DNA from: Ciona intestinalis
Lineage: Eukaryota > Chordata > Ascidiacea > Phlebobranchia > Cionidae
Assembly (NCBI RefSeq): GCF_000224145.3
Contig: NC_020173.2
Span: 4,227,001 to 4,291,000 of the forward strand
Reading direction: 5' to 3'
DNA: 64,000 bases
The position numbers were made by a program, and so were the translations under genes. Below, piece by piece: positions 29,654 to 43,800 of the stretch. The stretch's first letter is position 1; each line of letters opens with the position of its first letter. The notes under the pieces were generated by a model. It saw only the letters and a list, made by a program, of their open reading frames with translations, was not told the origin of the DNA and did no database searches.

Positions 29654-30596
29654 TTTCAAAGCTTTTAAAATAACAAGAACCTCGTAGATATAGTTCGCCT
29701 GAAATCGGGGTTTTTCTATCAAAACCAACTCAAACAAACAAACAAACACTACCACACACAGTTCCGACAGAAAGCCTAAATTAACCGCAGTAGTAAAGTT
29801 GTAAAAACAAGAGAGTTGTAGAAAGATTAAAACTGAATGCTCTCAATCTGGCTGAATACCACCATAGATACCTAAACATATGTATTTATGATAACACACA
29901 CATTCACAATGATATACCAACACCGAGCCTCGATCAGGAAACTCTGGATTCAAGGCCAAACCACATAGCCATAGCACCGTTATTATTAATATTAGATCAA
30001 CGCACATGGGTTTAATACTTCGTACATATGATGTGTTAGTCCGTATTTAAATGTCCAAACTTATATTAGTGTTTTTATTAAAAACACTACCTTAAATGAC
30101 GGCGAAGTTCTTGGTTTGCATACTATTGTATTGTAATTTCTCACTTTATCCTCGCTTGGGAGTCGGAAACCGAAAGTCGTTAGACACGGTTGTTCTGTTT
30201 CATACACCGCGTGCCAGTTTACCAGTTACCAAGTGTTTAAGTATCTTGCCCAATGATATATACGCCCACAATGGTAGCAGCGATGAGCCTTGAACTCATT
30301 ACCTGTGAGTTATCGGCAGACAGGCTAACCAACTGTGCTACGGCGCCAGTACTGTACACTAAAATAACATTGGTTTATCTTAGTAGAGTGTAAATGTGTG
30401 ATTTTTTTAATGGATGCTTACTTTTAATTTGTGCTCTTAACAAGCTGTAGCTATAACACATAACCATGTAAAGTGTCCGCGTTGTCGTGAATGTTTGTTA
30501 AACTATATTATTATTAAAGTTTACCGTTGCCACATTTAACACGTTTATTTTGTAGATTATATATTTGCTTGACTAGTTTAGTTATTTAAACTCAGT
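29654..30596. other. Divergent intergenic region of GOLGA7 and OSBPL9
   Basis: This lies between two outward-facing start codons. It holds the full-length SINE at 30115-30347; the rest shows no gene or clear regulatory motif. Confidence 0.5.
30115..30347 (-). mobile_element. SINE with preserved tRNA-like head
   Basis: On the minus strand from 30347 the head reads GGCGCCGTAGCACAGTTGG, containing an A-box-like TAGCACAGTTGG, and a B-box-like GAGTTCAAGGCTC follows near 30285-30297, with spacing like a tRNA gene. The body then carries the shared blocks of the family. It is the best evidence in the window that the family is tRNA-derived. A composite SINE named Cics-1 is known from Ciona and may be the same family; I could not verify that. 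Confidence 0.75.
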
Positions 30597-33500
30597 ATGA
30601 CAGCTTATGTCATGGAAGGACTGTTATGTAAATGGACTAATGTTATGAAAGGATGGCAATACCGGTGGTTTATTCTTGATGATAATGCTGGTTTACTCTC
30701 CTATTATACTGTAAGTGCTGTGGTGTTATTAAAGAATCTCCTCCTACATTATCTGCTAACGTAACTACTTACTATTAACTCATATTACCTTCAACTACTA
30801 ACCCCTATAACCACTAAACCCCTAACTACCAACCTTTAACACTTTCCACCAGCCTAATATGTATTGTTCTGTGGAATTATATATATATATATACTTTCAT
30901 TATATATGATGAAAGTATATAGTATATATATACTTTCATATACTTTCAAAAAATTAATTTCAAATTTTTATCAGTCAAAAGATAAGATGAAGAGAGGAGC
31001 ACGCAGAGGTTGTGTTCGTCTTCGAGATGCAATTATTGGAATCGATGATGAAGATGATTCAACTTTCACCATCACTGTTGATCAAAAAGTTTTTCATTTT
31101 CAAGGTCTCTTATATATAAAGGCCTATAATGTATTTGATAATTTTGAGCTCCAGCAAAGTAGTATAGGCATAACGGTTAAAGGATTTCAGTGATACTGGG
31201 TTTAAAGGTTGTTGCTGCCACCATTGTTCAAGCGTGTGTGTTGAAAAGACAATAAATGCTTGAACCTAGTGGTTACTAATTATAACAGGTCGTCCAAAAT
31301 AATCTTCCACAAAATTTCCCTTTAATATATTAACCAAGCATGGGGAGTATGATGCCATTGCATGTTGTCTAAAAGACATTCGTTTTATTGATAAGTTGCC
31401 CCCCATTGTAAGAATAAATAAGTTAGCGTCATCAGACACTGGAAAACTGGATAGTATTAAATTATGTATAACAAAATGTTATGTTGTTCAAACAGCTAAA
31501 GACGCTGAAGAAAGAAAGGAATGGGCTTCTGCATTGGAAGATACTATACTAAGACATAGCCAACGTCAGGTACATTTATTTTATTGTTTTTAAAATAATA
31601 ATCAAATTTAAAAGTCAGCCAGGCCAAATTTGACCTACGTCTCTGGGCCCTTTACCTTTTGTGCCGTACTGTAAGACTTAAAAAGAGACAAAAAGATTAA
31701 AAATGTTTAAGTGTATTTTTTTATTTCAGGTTGAGCCATGTTTTACGCCTTCGCTTGAAGAATTTGACCACAAACTTGCAGAAGCTGATGCCTACTTACA
31801 ATTGCTGATAGAACATGTTCGGGTTGGTGTTAGAATATTATTTTAAACAAACTTTTTCTAAAAATTTTACCTTTAGCGTGCATTGCGTGCTATAACAGTA
31901 GTAATTTGTTTTCTGATTCTTTTTTACTTAATATGATCTTCCACGTTATATTTGAAAAGATAATTAAAGGTATATATTTATTTTGATGTTCTGTAACACT
32001 AAAGCCTATCTGCTGATTTGAAATTTCGATTTCAGTCTAAAAAAACAAGAAAAGCCCAAAAATGTTTTATATAGCCTTTAGAAAACCAAATTGACGAGAA
32101 AAAATGAAATGTTCCGTCTTTTACCTCGTCCTACTAACTTTACATTTTCTCTTGTTCCAGCCTATGTTTTATCTAGTATTACTAATCCATATGTTTTAGG
32201 CAATTGAATCAAAAGTGGGAAAACTAGGCTCTTCTTCAGATAAACAGGTGTGTGATAATATTGTACATAATTTGATTTTTTAAAGAAATATTTTATATTT
32301 CATATTTAGAATCTGGAAGGAATTTTGAGTTCAGGACAGGTAATTGTTTTAATATATTTTGATATTTGCGTATTGATTTATTCTTTAAATCAAAACTTTA
32401 TAAAACTGTCTTATTTGTGTCATTTTAATTTTTACTCACATTTTTAATGTCTGTTAAAGAACTTAATGTTAAACTTAATGTTTGTTAAGGAAATGATTGA
32501 AGCTGTGACCAAATCTATCATGCTACTTCAACTTGCTAAGGTAATTTGCATTAAATGCTGTTATATCATTTATTTGTTTGAAAGTTTCTGCCATTTATTA
32601 TTGAAACCAGCAAAAGATCTCATTTAGTGCAACTGTTATATTTGGGTAAAATGCCAACTCTGGACTAAATCTCAGGATCCCTGGTGTGCCTTGCTGTAGG
32701 ACCTGACCGATAAGATTAGAAGTGTCCGATTACTCTAATATAAACAATAAAATGTTATAATAAAGAAAGAAATTCTATGGGATGTAACATATAGAAGTGT
32801 TTTGTTGTTATCCATTTCCCGTGTATGTTAAATAACCATATACATTAATTAATTATTATTTATGTTTTCTATTACAGACTGCAGTTACAAGCAATTCTCC
32901 TCAGCACAATATACATTCTCATCTTGTACAGCAGACACCAGTAGCTCCTGTTACTGCACCTCATGCAACAACAACAGAGGGTGGAGATAACGTTGGCGGA
33001 GTAAAAAGTTTTGTCGAGCTTGAAGGTACTTAGGAAAAAAGGGTTAAAAAATCTTTTAAAAAAAATGTTAAAAAAAATCCTTAGAAAAAAAATGGAAAAA
33101 AACATGGTTGTTAATCCAGTAAGAAAATTGTTGTTGCTTTCTAGATGCTGATAATGAAGTAGTTGGTAGCAGTGTGGATAGTGTGCATACAAATGGATCA
33201 AGCGATGCAGAGACCAAAGTAACAGAAGAGGATAATTTTACACCCGCTGTAGAAGCAAGGAATACAAATAACAGCAGAGAAATTGAAATGCAACCTGAAG
33301 TGAAAGCAGTTACTTCTGCACAAGGTAAGAGCATATGGAGATGGGCATAGGGGTATATCTGAAAACCAGGGTGTTATTTAGACCAGGGTTTCTCAAACCT
33401 TTTTTGCTTGTGATCCCCGATTTAAAAATGCAGTAGAGACATATATAGTAAGACGCGCATTCCTTTAAACAAATTTGGTTCCATTGTTTAGTAATAATGA

Positions 33501-36500
33501 AATACAGAAAACCCCAGGGTAGGCCTGCCAGTGCCCACCCTACCACCTCAAGTTTGGCGCCTATAGATGTGAGTTATGTCTACAGGCCTATTTAAACATC
33601 AAGATTTGACTTTAGTTTTCAGCTCGCCACATGTTGTGAATAATGCAGCCAGTTTATCTGATGTTCCTCCAACATCTTACTCGAGTAGTGAAGATGAGGG
33701 AGATGAATTCTATGATGCGGATGAAGATGTAAGATCACAACGCAGCAAGTGAGGAATTTTTTATTAGCGTTTATGTGGCGGTATTTTATATGGGTGAGGT
33801 TCCAGGGGTTTATTATTAACTTTCAGAAGATATATTTCATATGGGTAAGAACCCAGTGGGCATGTTTCAGCCCTTTCCCATTTTCTTAACCAATCAAATT
33901 GCTCTGTAAAGTCTCGGTGACACATTTTTTTTATAAGTCGGACATTTAACCCCCACTATACTAATTAGGTCACAGAAAATAAACCTAACCGAAGAGTGAC
34001 TGGCTGATTAAACTGGTTAAAAACGGCGGTGACTGTGTATTTTTTGGATGTTGACAAAGTGAACATAAGATATAGGCCACGGCACAGTTGGGTTCTAATC
34101 CTAACATTTCGATTATGATTTAAAGTTAGTAGTCCCCTCTCTTACACCACAGTTGAACAGAAGCATTTCCAAACTGTACTGTTAATTAGGCACGGGCGTG
34201 CCATGAAAGTTTAAAAATTACCAGTAATTGACTAATAATTAGTAAAACAAAAGGTCTCAGCATTTTTTGTACTCTGCAAACAAATAGAGAGCAGCAAAGT
34301 CTACTGTTCTTATAATTTTATGTTTAAAAATCCTTTTGAAAATGTTTAAGCCTGAGAAAATAGGTTTTTAATAAGACTTTCAAAAGTGAATACAACTCAA
34401 ATTAAATGTTTAAAATCATAGCACATTTTAGAATATATAAATAAAAACTGTTAAAAGCAATAAACACTCTCTTAAGATACAGACATAATTTGTTCCTTAA
34501 AGGAAATTAAAAATATTTCTTTCGTGTAAGGAAGTTATTAAGAACCATTGGTCCTTGTGATATTATTAGCTCACAATTGCATTTCCTGCTTCACTTACAT
34601 TGTATGGCTTGTTACTCAGCTCTATGTGTGCGCACTGTACGTTATTTCCCAGTTCACAACATAGTTAGCGTTGTTCTACAATAGTTGTGTGCGTAACCGC
34701 CCAAATGATTATTCACTGAATATTTGTTTAGTAGCCAAGTTTTTTAGAATAGAGTCTGTTTTATAGTTAAATATTAACATACGATGGTCACTACTTTAGT
34801 CATGTGCTCTAGAGACTAGTCTATCTTGAATTTTTTTATCTAAAGAAATTAGTTGGTCTACTTGTGTCAAATGAAATGATATGTAAGTCAGATTTGCCTA
34901 GTTCAGCCAGAAAAGTATTTAGATTTAAAACTACTTTTGGTTAGTGATATTTTCTCTAATGTTATGTCATAATGAGTAGTATTATCTTCCAAGGTTAAAT
35001 GTATGTGTCCATGTAAGAAGTAGAAGTAAGTCATATTAGGGATGTAAAAGACCTTATGCCACTCTTCTCTAAGCTTGGTGACAGGTTACGGTCTGTAAAC
35101 AATGCACATGTACACAGCCGAAGCAAGTCTTCTGTGGAAAACAGAAGTGTTGAACAAAAAACTGCGACCACACCGAGTGTAGACCAAGATCCAGTTGATG
35201 ATTTGGCAGAAGTGAAACCAGAAGCACAGGAAATTAATGTTGCGGCACCAACACACCAACATGGAGATATGTTTATGGAAGAAGATGATCATAACGCAAC
35301 TAAGGATGGTAATTATTTCCTTTTTATTTTAATTTGATGGTAACTATAGAGATTATATTTAATAGTTTTTTTATATATTTTTGTTAAACAATGCCTGACT
35401 TTAGTTTGGAAGGTGAATATAGAATTTATATTTAACATTTTTTTTATTTTTTAAAAAAATAATGCTTGACTTTCCCAAATAGGTGAATCTGTTGAAGAGC
35501 ATAAGAGTGTGATCATGCATTTATTGTCCCAAGTAAGAACTAATTAAGTTTTATGTGTTTTTGTACCATTGTGTCATAAAGTACAGCATCATGTATTTTA
35601 TCATGATTCATAACTTTGAGTCATCTTGCTGATATTAACATATAGTAAGACAACAGTATATGAATAACATGATGACATTATACAGTAGATGCTAAATGTT
35701 TAGTTTTTATATTTGACCAAGCTTTAACCTAGTGAATACATTTTTTATTGAATCCATTTGTATGGCCATTATTTAATTTTATACATATTATATGTTTTTC
35801 TCCAATGGTTGTTAATTATGGGGTAAAAATAGTTTCAAATCTTTGAACTATAATTAACATTAATTAAACGTGTTATAATTTTCCCAACAATATTAAAAGT
35901 AAATCTTGGCATTTAAAGCCAACTACTAGCTAGTGTAACTACCAACATTTTAAAATCTTTTTAAGGCTAACTTTTATTTAAAAAAAAATTCAGGTGAAAC
36001 TTGGTATGGACCTCACAAAAGTGGTTCTTCCAACATTTATATTAGAACGTCGATCGTTGCTTGAAATGTATGCGGACTTCTTTGCCCACCCAGACTTGTT
36101 TCTTGAGTAAGTTGAAATAAAGTTTTTCAGTTTTTATTAATTTTGTTATTTGGTATTTAGTATTTACATTTGTTAAATTTTTTTTTCGTTTTTTAAAAAA
36201 TGTTTGCGTTGAATAGTTTGAGTAGTTCTATTGCTTAAGATTCGAGTTTTTTGTTAAACCTGTGTATGACGTGTGTCCTTTTGTATAAAATCACTAAACA
36301 AATATTGATCTAACCTAGTAGTTAACTAATGACTTATATGACGTAATAATCAAATAAATCGTGTTTTATTCGAAATATTTATTCTGTAAAGTTTTCCGCC
36401 CTAAGTTTTTGTTCCTGGCTTTAAATTGGTTCCACCCAAAACTTTGTACCATAAGTTCATAACCCTAATATTTGACACAAATTTAAAACATTACTAAACT

Positions 36501-39500
36501 AATTTTTTGGAGAATGTTTTTTGTTTTATCAATCAACCCAGCTTTACCCCTATGGATGTACCAAGTAATATTTGGCAACATTTAATGCAAACAATATATA
36601 TAGTAATTAAGCTTTTACCTAATGTCAAAAGTACTTTTGTTTAAATGGGCATTAGTAGGCACCCCAAAACAAATGAAACAAAATATTTAACATTTTTTAT
36701 CATACAAAAAAATAAAATAAAAATTATGCAAAAGATTCAAATAGCTTTCTGTTTAAATAAAAGGAAATATTCCCACAGGGTTGCTGATAAAGAAACAGCC
36801 GAAGCAAGAATGGTTGCTTGTCTGAGGTTTTATCTCAGTACGTTTGCTGCTGGTAGAAACAGCTCAGTTGCTAAGAAACCTTACAACCCAATTTTGGGGG
36901 AATCGTTTCAATGCATTTATGATTTGTCATCTCAAGCTACCGACGGCGAAAATCCCACAACAGTAAGTCAATCTAAATGTTTTTGGTGATTTTTGTTGTC
37001 CTTTAAATACTTGATGTCCGCTTACATGCTACCAAGCATGCAGCTAGATGTGGGTATTTTTATTACTGTCTTTCTGTATGTATGCTGGTTTGGAAAATCA
37101 CTGGGTTAGAGCAATTATTGTTGTAACTCGTGTATGAAACAGAACACTAATTTCATTATGTATGACTGTCATTTGAACAAATCACTGGGTTGGAGCAATT
37201 ATTTTTATTGTTTTCCCAAGGACACCCATGCCCACAATGGTAGTAGCATAAGCATAAACTCCTGAAGCAAGGCAGTAATATTTACATACACAAACATTTA
37301 AAAATGTTAAACTGTGGTCCTCATTTAACCACTTACTAATAAAATAAAGCAGCATAACTTTCGGGGGTAGCATGTCCACCCTACCACCCCAGGTTTGTTG
37401 CCTCAACATCATGTATATACACACACAGGTTACAGATGGACCAATACCATGGGCTAAATCCAACCAGTTGTCCTTTTTCTCTGAGCAAGTGTCCCACCAT
37501 CCACCTGTTTCTGCTTTCTACGCCGAACACAAGGACAAAAGGATGCAGTTCAACGGACATATATGGACCAAGTCAAAATTCCTTGGATTATCCATCGGTG
37601 TGCATAATATTGGACAAGGTTGGTGTTATTTGTATGTATCAACACTGTGTGTATTTTAGCACTTTGTGTATATTTTAAGTTTTAAACCAGATTTATGAAA
37701 AGTACTTAAAGGAGGCATACCATTGCTAGATCAAAACTTGTGTATTGACCATTGATAGAAATGCCCAATAGTGATGTTAAAGTAACCAAGACAGTCCGAA
37801 AAATACCACCACTTAGAAAAAGTTTGCCACATGAGCTGTTAAAGCTGTTATGGTTTATAATATGGTTGGCATCAACAGTTCAATATTACAATATTAGTTA
37901 TATTTAATTTTTTTTTGTCTGTGTGTCAAAAAAGCGAAAATGTTTTTTTGTTTTTTTTTGTACATTTAAAAGTTAAAAACAGTTAAGTTCTTGTTTTACT
38001 GTCTTCATATAATTTTATGGGTTACTCATTCATAAATTATTCATTAAATTATGTTTCATACACAATACAAACAACCTATCTGTTTATACCTTAGTGGTTT
38101 TAACCGCTGTCATTTTGCCGTTAGTTCTCGTATACTCAATATATTTAATGTGATCTCCATTATTATAACCGAAAAAAAAATTAAAATTAATAAAAATTTT
38201 TTTAGGTTGTCTGAGATTATTAGACAGAGAAGAAGAATATATCATTAACTTTCCGAACGGTTACGGGCGTTCTATTCTCACTATACCATGGGTGGAGTTA
38301 GGGGGAGATTGCACAATTACTTGTGAGAAGACGGGATATAATTCCTTCATTAAGTTTCACACCAAGCCCTTCTATGGTGGAAAGCCACATCGAATCACGG
38401 CCGAGATATTGTAAGTGTTAATGTATGTGTATATGTGGTGAGAAATGGGGTAAATATTTTGAAAAGTTAAATATTTATAAAAAATGTTTCCGAAAAATTG
38501 ATTAGCTTACAAAGGAAGGACATGTGGTGTCAACAGTTACAATTGAATTAAATTTTTGAATTATTTACAGCGCTCCAAATGAAAAGAAAGCGTTTTGTAC
38601 GATAGATGGAGAATGGAATGATCATATGTATATCAAATATACTTCTGGGGTAAAGTTACTACTTTATAATTGCTTATATTTAATATAAAATATTGTAATT
38701 TTATATTAAATAAATAATTTTTTTCTAGCGGAATGAAAGCTTTATTGACACAAAAAGGAAAAAGAAAACGCAAAAAACTGTGAGAAAAATTGAGCTACAA
38801 GGTATGCTTAATGTTGTGGCGTTAATTTTCATGCCATTCAAATACTGCTGATAAATATGAGTGCTGACTGGCCCCTTGAAAGTAGACTTGCCTTGTAGGT
38901 GTAGCCATAGAGTAGATACGAAGCTCAATAATGCCCCTTTGTCGATGTATGTGTCCTTTGAGATGGCCAGTCATACAGAAAATATGGGGAATTCATCCGC
39001 AAAATGTCATAGGCGTGCGGGGGTGTATGAAACCACTAAAGGGATGTTTGATACGACAAATATTTTATATTGTTATAACTTCTGCAATTACTTCACCATG
39101 AAAGCATAAATAAAAGTAACATTTAATACAATTCATGTTTTGCAAACCAGATGAGATGGAATCACGTAGATTATGGGAGAAAGTCACGATAAACTTGAAA
39201 CGAAACAACATTGATGAAGCAACTGATGGAAAGAGATTTTTGGAAGATCGTCAGCGACAAGAAGCAAAACAAAGATTAGAAAGTGGAACAGTTTACAAAC
39301 CAAAGGTGATTTTACTGTGTGTATCAGTATCTGCTCTGTTTTATTACTGTAGAAGTATCTGTTTAGATATTTTGTTATATTTTAGTACAAATTAATACAC
39401 TTTTACTTTTTTTATCCATTTTTACTCTGGTAAAGGTAGTAGGCTATGACTCTCACATTTAAATGTCGGAATGTATATATTTCGAAATAATCAGAGTTTG

Positions 39501-39703
39501 AATACGTATCACATTTATCATTTAGTTACTACACTCTGTACTGTACTTTTTTAGATGTAATCCTGTTTTTTATTTCAAATTTTGTTTAGTTATTAACTTA
39601 ACTTATTAGTTAAAACTCAAACAAAATTATTTTATTTCAGTTATTCCAGGAGGACGACTGTCAAAATTGGATTTATAACAATCCGCTGACTAATCGATTG
39701 TAA
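30597..39703 (+). CDS. OSBPL9: Oxysterol-binding protein-related protein 9 (ORP9)
   Basis: Lipid-transfer protein at ER-Golgi contacts, moving PI4P and sterol or phosphatidylserine. Twenty phase-consistent exons, 775 residues: 30597-30710, 30975-31104, 31496-31569, 31730-31822, 32200-32247, 32310-32339, 32490-32540, 32878-33025, 33145-33324, 33616-33728, 35074-35308, 35483-35532, 35994-36106, 36779-36962, 37429-37618, 38206-38410, 38571-38649, 38729-38801, 39151-39305 and 39641-39703. The N-terminal PH domain ([20 protein letters not shown] to [17 protein letters not shown]) is nearly identical to human ORP9. A Ser-rich acidic linker carries a FFAT motif EFYDADE (33705-33725) for binding VAP at the ER. 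The ORD has [29 protein letters not shown], the signature EQVSHHPP and [20 protein letters not shown] hydrophobic linker exon (32878-33324) is poorly conserved. It looks intact. Confidence 0.95.
33374..33560. repeat. Possible hAT-like element end in an OSBPL9 intron
   Basis: cagggtttctcaaacctttt followed by gtgatcccc resembles the left end of Charlie-type hAT elements. The segment ctaccacctcaagtttgg at 33541 recurs, slightly changed, at 37380-37395, so at least part of it is dispersed. No right end was found. Confidence 0.35.
35056..35308 (+). CDS. OSBPL9: Candidate alternative first exon of OSBPL9 (short, PH-less isoform)
   Basis: This exon can be read in two ways. As an internal exon it starts at 35074 after the pyrimidine-rich acceptor cactcttctctaag, which fits the phase from exon 10. 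As a first exon it begins with ATG at 35056 ([12 protein letters not shown]), in the same frame, 1.3 kb after the previous exon. The second reading would give a protein lacking the PH domain, like mammalian ORP9S. The FFAT motif lies upstream, in exon 10, so the short form would also lack that motif. Confidence 0.5.
37075..37250 (-). repeat. SINE fragments in an OSBPL9 intron
   Basis: Two overlapping partial copies share cactgggttggagcaatta and ccaaggacacccatgcccac with the family. A segment reading gtatgaaacagaacac is the family's ttctgtttcatac block inverted, so two broken copies probably abut. Confidence 0.5.
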
Positions 39704-40852
39704 CCATTCCATTGTCTTCCATAGAAATCATATTTTCGTTAACCATTACCATAATTTGTGATATCTATTTTTATTGTAAACTAATAAATGTGTTTATTCA
39801 TATTTTAATGTTTCAGTTTAATTTATTCTGAATTTTCCATTAAGTGTTCACATCTTATTGCAAAAACGTCCAGAATGCCTGAATTTAACAAAATGTCTGA
39901 AAACAAATGCACTTAATCTAAATTAAGGTTCTGATTAAGGGGTTAAAGGTCTATTCTTACCTACATCCCAGGTCACCTGGTATTTCAAAACTGCGCACCT
40001 TACACGATGGTTCTGTTTTCGAATTATATAAAGTGCTTTAAATAGGTGTAAAAAGTGAAATTTATTATTTGATTTCTAATCCCAAAGAATTGCTGATTCA
40101 GCTTTAATTGGACTTTGTGTTTTATTGTATGTTGCAAAACCATCTATGTACGCAGCAATAATAGTATATTGGTTTTAAATTTCTAATGCATGTAGTAAGT
40201 GTGGTGCTGTATTGAACAGCTATCCATATACTGTTGTTATATATGTGGTGGTAGAAAAACACCAAATAAACATTCTTCAAAGATTATATTTACTCTCTTT
40301 TCTTAAACAAGTGTTTTTTTACAAATAAACTGCCATGGCAGAACCAGGAAAACTACGCTAAATATGTAAAGATTTATTTACTAAGTGTTTTTACCAATAA
40401 ACTGGGTTGGCAGAAACTTGACAAATACGCTAATATGTAAAGTGTGTCTTAAACTGGTTTGAGTGGAAAATAATTGTAATAATTCAATTTGCTTCAAATA
40501 GGATTATTATTGAAGAAAAAAAGCAACATTTATTTTGAGTATTCAATGTTGTTCTTAAATAACAAATGAACTGGTTTCTAATATATTTGAACTTGGCTAT
40601 ACAGTTACAGGGTGCAAAAAGTAGAAATTTAAAAAAATCTTAAGTTAGTATCCAAATACAAGTTAATTAGCACACCAGTGAAACGCAAGGCTTTTTTGTA
40701 ACAAGTAGAATAATTATATAATTGCACATTTTGTGGGAACAATTTTTCAAATAGTTTTAGTAAGTTCTTACAAATGGCCACACAACAAAGCATATCAGTG
40801 TAAATGATGGTCAAGTGCTTCATTGCCTACAATCCAACATACTGCAAGTTAA
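39704..40852. other. Convergent intergenic region of OSBPL9 and PRKCSH
   Basis: The region contains a well-placed AATAAA at 39783-39788, 80 bases after the OSBPL9 stop. The remainder, presumably PRKCSH 3' UTR on the other strand, includes a near-repeat of aaactgccatggcagaac and aaactgggttggcagaaac about 70 bp apart (40327, 40397). No gene is seen. Confidence 0.55.
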
Positions 40853-43800
40853 TTATAATTCATCTCGTGGTTGGGAATCTTGTTGTGTTTGTTTACATGC
40901 GCATGGAGTGGCGAATTCAAACGTATAAGCACATCTGGAAGGCTCATCAACTGATAAGAGTTTGTGTTCAACTCCACACTTGATTCGAACCTGTATAACA
41001 CATAGTCGCAGTTTTAATTTAATTTGATCTATAGAAAAATCAATTTTTGACATTTGTGTATACACCTCAAGTAACACAATATACATAAAACCACTTTTTA
41101 AATTCCCTTGCAGCTTTTCTCCAAATAGAACAATTGACTTCTTTTAATGTACACACCCATCGCATGAAGATTTTGTATTTGAAATCCAATTGTGTAGACT
41201 TTGTTTTCTTTTTAAAAAGTAAATCTGCCTTTTTTAGCTTGGTTAACAGCAACATCATTAATTAGAAACAATTCGTCTTCACTCTGCTTTTGACATTTTC
41301 TGTATTGGTAATAGCCCCGATATTTACATAAACCTGACCGCTGACCCCTTTTAATTCAAGCAAGTATTTATAAAAATGCATTTATCTTTGTAAGGTAAAT
41401 CTAGCACTAATTGTTTCTAAATCTTGGAAATGTTGCGGCCCAATGCATTTTTAGGTCGCATATTACACATCGGGTGATGGTGCTAGCCTTCACATGCTGC
41501 TCTAAGGCATAAAGATTAATAACAATGGCTTGGTCTGACTTCTTCACATCAGAAACGAACTGTCGCATTGAAACATTTCTTCCCCATTCTACGCTTGTGC
41601 ATATTTTGTATGAGATCTTCTTAATTGTGCCATTAGAAACTTAATACATTTACTAAATGTGATTCTTTAAAATTAAACGATCCTCTTCTACCATGTAAAG
41701 TTAGTAGTTGGGTTTATGGCAACATCTTTACAACACAAGCACATGTTTAGAATGAATGACCATCAAGGTCAGACAGAAGACCAGACAGAAAAAAGAAAAA
41801 TCACTGATGTAGAACATAAATGCACATGATTGAGGAGGGCCCACTTAGATATAATGGGAGCTAACACTATGGTAATTTAACAACAGTTGCTATCGCTCTT
41901 ACACTACTTCCACTACTTCCATGGATAAATGCCTGACTGCAACACTGATCAAACAGAAAACTTGAGTAGGATATTTTAATTAACACATTGTTATAAAAGA
42001 TAAAGTAACCTATTTTATTATAACCACTGTCTCTGCCCTGCCAAAATACTAAAAACACTGTCTCTTTCCTGCCACACTTCCTTTCTAATTTTAACTGTCA
42101 TACTTAAATTACAGTGACCCATATTATTATAATTATAACAAATGTCTCTGCCGTGCCACTTCATGATGATTAGTTAAATTTCCCCCAAAAAAAATGTTTT
42201 ACCTCTGTAGATCTTGCAGGTCCATTCCAACAAGTCAAACCATTATCATATTTCATTTTGGAATATTTATCATCATTTCCACCACTCCAAGATCCCCAGC
42301 GACTGCAGATAAGTTTGTTATTTTGATGTTATGACACTACTAAAGTAAGATACTTTAGGCAGCAGCAAAAAAATTTGGAAACCGATTTTTGCAAATACAT
42401 TATACAGTTATACACAATTTACATACCCAAGGTTAGTCTCTGTACCCCCATTCTTAGGACTTTGCGATGTTTTATCAAATGGACAAAGTTTGTATGTGTA
42501 CCTGTGTGGTAAGAATAATTATTACATAACTTACTATTACATAACTAAATAATTAGTACATAACCTAATCTTATAATAATTATTACATAACTTGGATTCT
42601 TACATAAAATATCAACAAACCAACACACGCTACTTACTCCATAGTTTGCAACTCATAACATTGAAACTGTAACGCCTGATACGACTCATCGGGACCAAAA
42701 TCCATTTCTAAAGCTGTCTTTAAATTTCTAATAAGAAAAAATTGTTTTATTAAAAATTCCTCCAAAAAAAATAAGAAAAAAAGGATATTAAAAATTTTAT
42801 ATAAAAACAAAAAAATAAAAAGTTATATTTTTTTACTGACTGGATTTCACTTTCAATGTTCTTCCTTTCATCTTCATGTTTACGGAATGTTTCACGTGAT
42901 AACATCGCTTCTTCTACAATACGTTGCGTTTCCTCGCTATATTCCGCACTTGGTGGAGGGGGTGGGGTCTAAAACATAGGTTACATTTACATGCACAACA
43001 GGTTAAAATATAAAATTTTAACAAACAAATGTAAGTTGTTGTTGCTTTGTATCATATAAATCAAATACAGTTCTTACAACTTATTTGTATGAAAGTTTTA
43101 AAAACCTGTAACAGTTAACTTATTATAGAAGTACATTTATTATGAATACTCTAACTCAAACATGTAAAACTTTACGGGTGATTAATTTTCTGGAAGAGCA
43201 GTCTAACAACTGTGCCATGACGCTGGACTTGATCATACACAAATATGTTTTATTGTTTTATATATCATAATCAAGGCAAACTGAACAGGGAGTAAAAATT
43301 TAGTAATAATATNNNNNNNNNNNNNNNNNNNNNNNNNNNNNNNNNNNNNNNNNNNNNNNNNNNNNNNNNNNNNNNNNNNNNNNNNNNNNNNNNNNNNNNN
43401 NNNNNNNNNNNNNNNNNNNNNNNNNNNNNNNNNNNNNTTGTATCATATGGATCGGATACAGTTCTTACGACTTATTTGTATGAAAGTTTTAAAAACCTGT
43501 AACAGTTAACTTATTATAGAAGTACATTTATTATGAATACTCTAACTCAAACATGTAAAACTTTACGGGTGATTAATTTTCTGGAAGAGCAGTCTAACAA
43601 CTGTGCCATGACGCTGGACTTGATCATACACAAATATGTTTTATTGTTTTATATATCATAATCAAGGCAACCTGAACAGGACGTAAAAATTTTAGTAATA
43701 AATATAAAATTGCCAAAAATCAGTCTTAAAATTTCTTTTTCAAACCAAAGCAATCTGAACAACATGTAAATAAAATATAAAATTGACGAAAAATTGCCTT

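Noticed and set aside
31281-31495. Possible extra OSBPL9 exon following ataacagGTCG
   Set aside because: Including it breaks the PH domain between FHFQ and [10 protein letters not shown], where direct joining of the flanking exons is in phase and matches the family.
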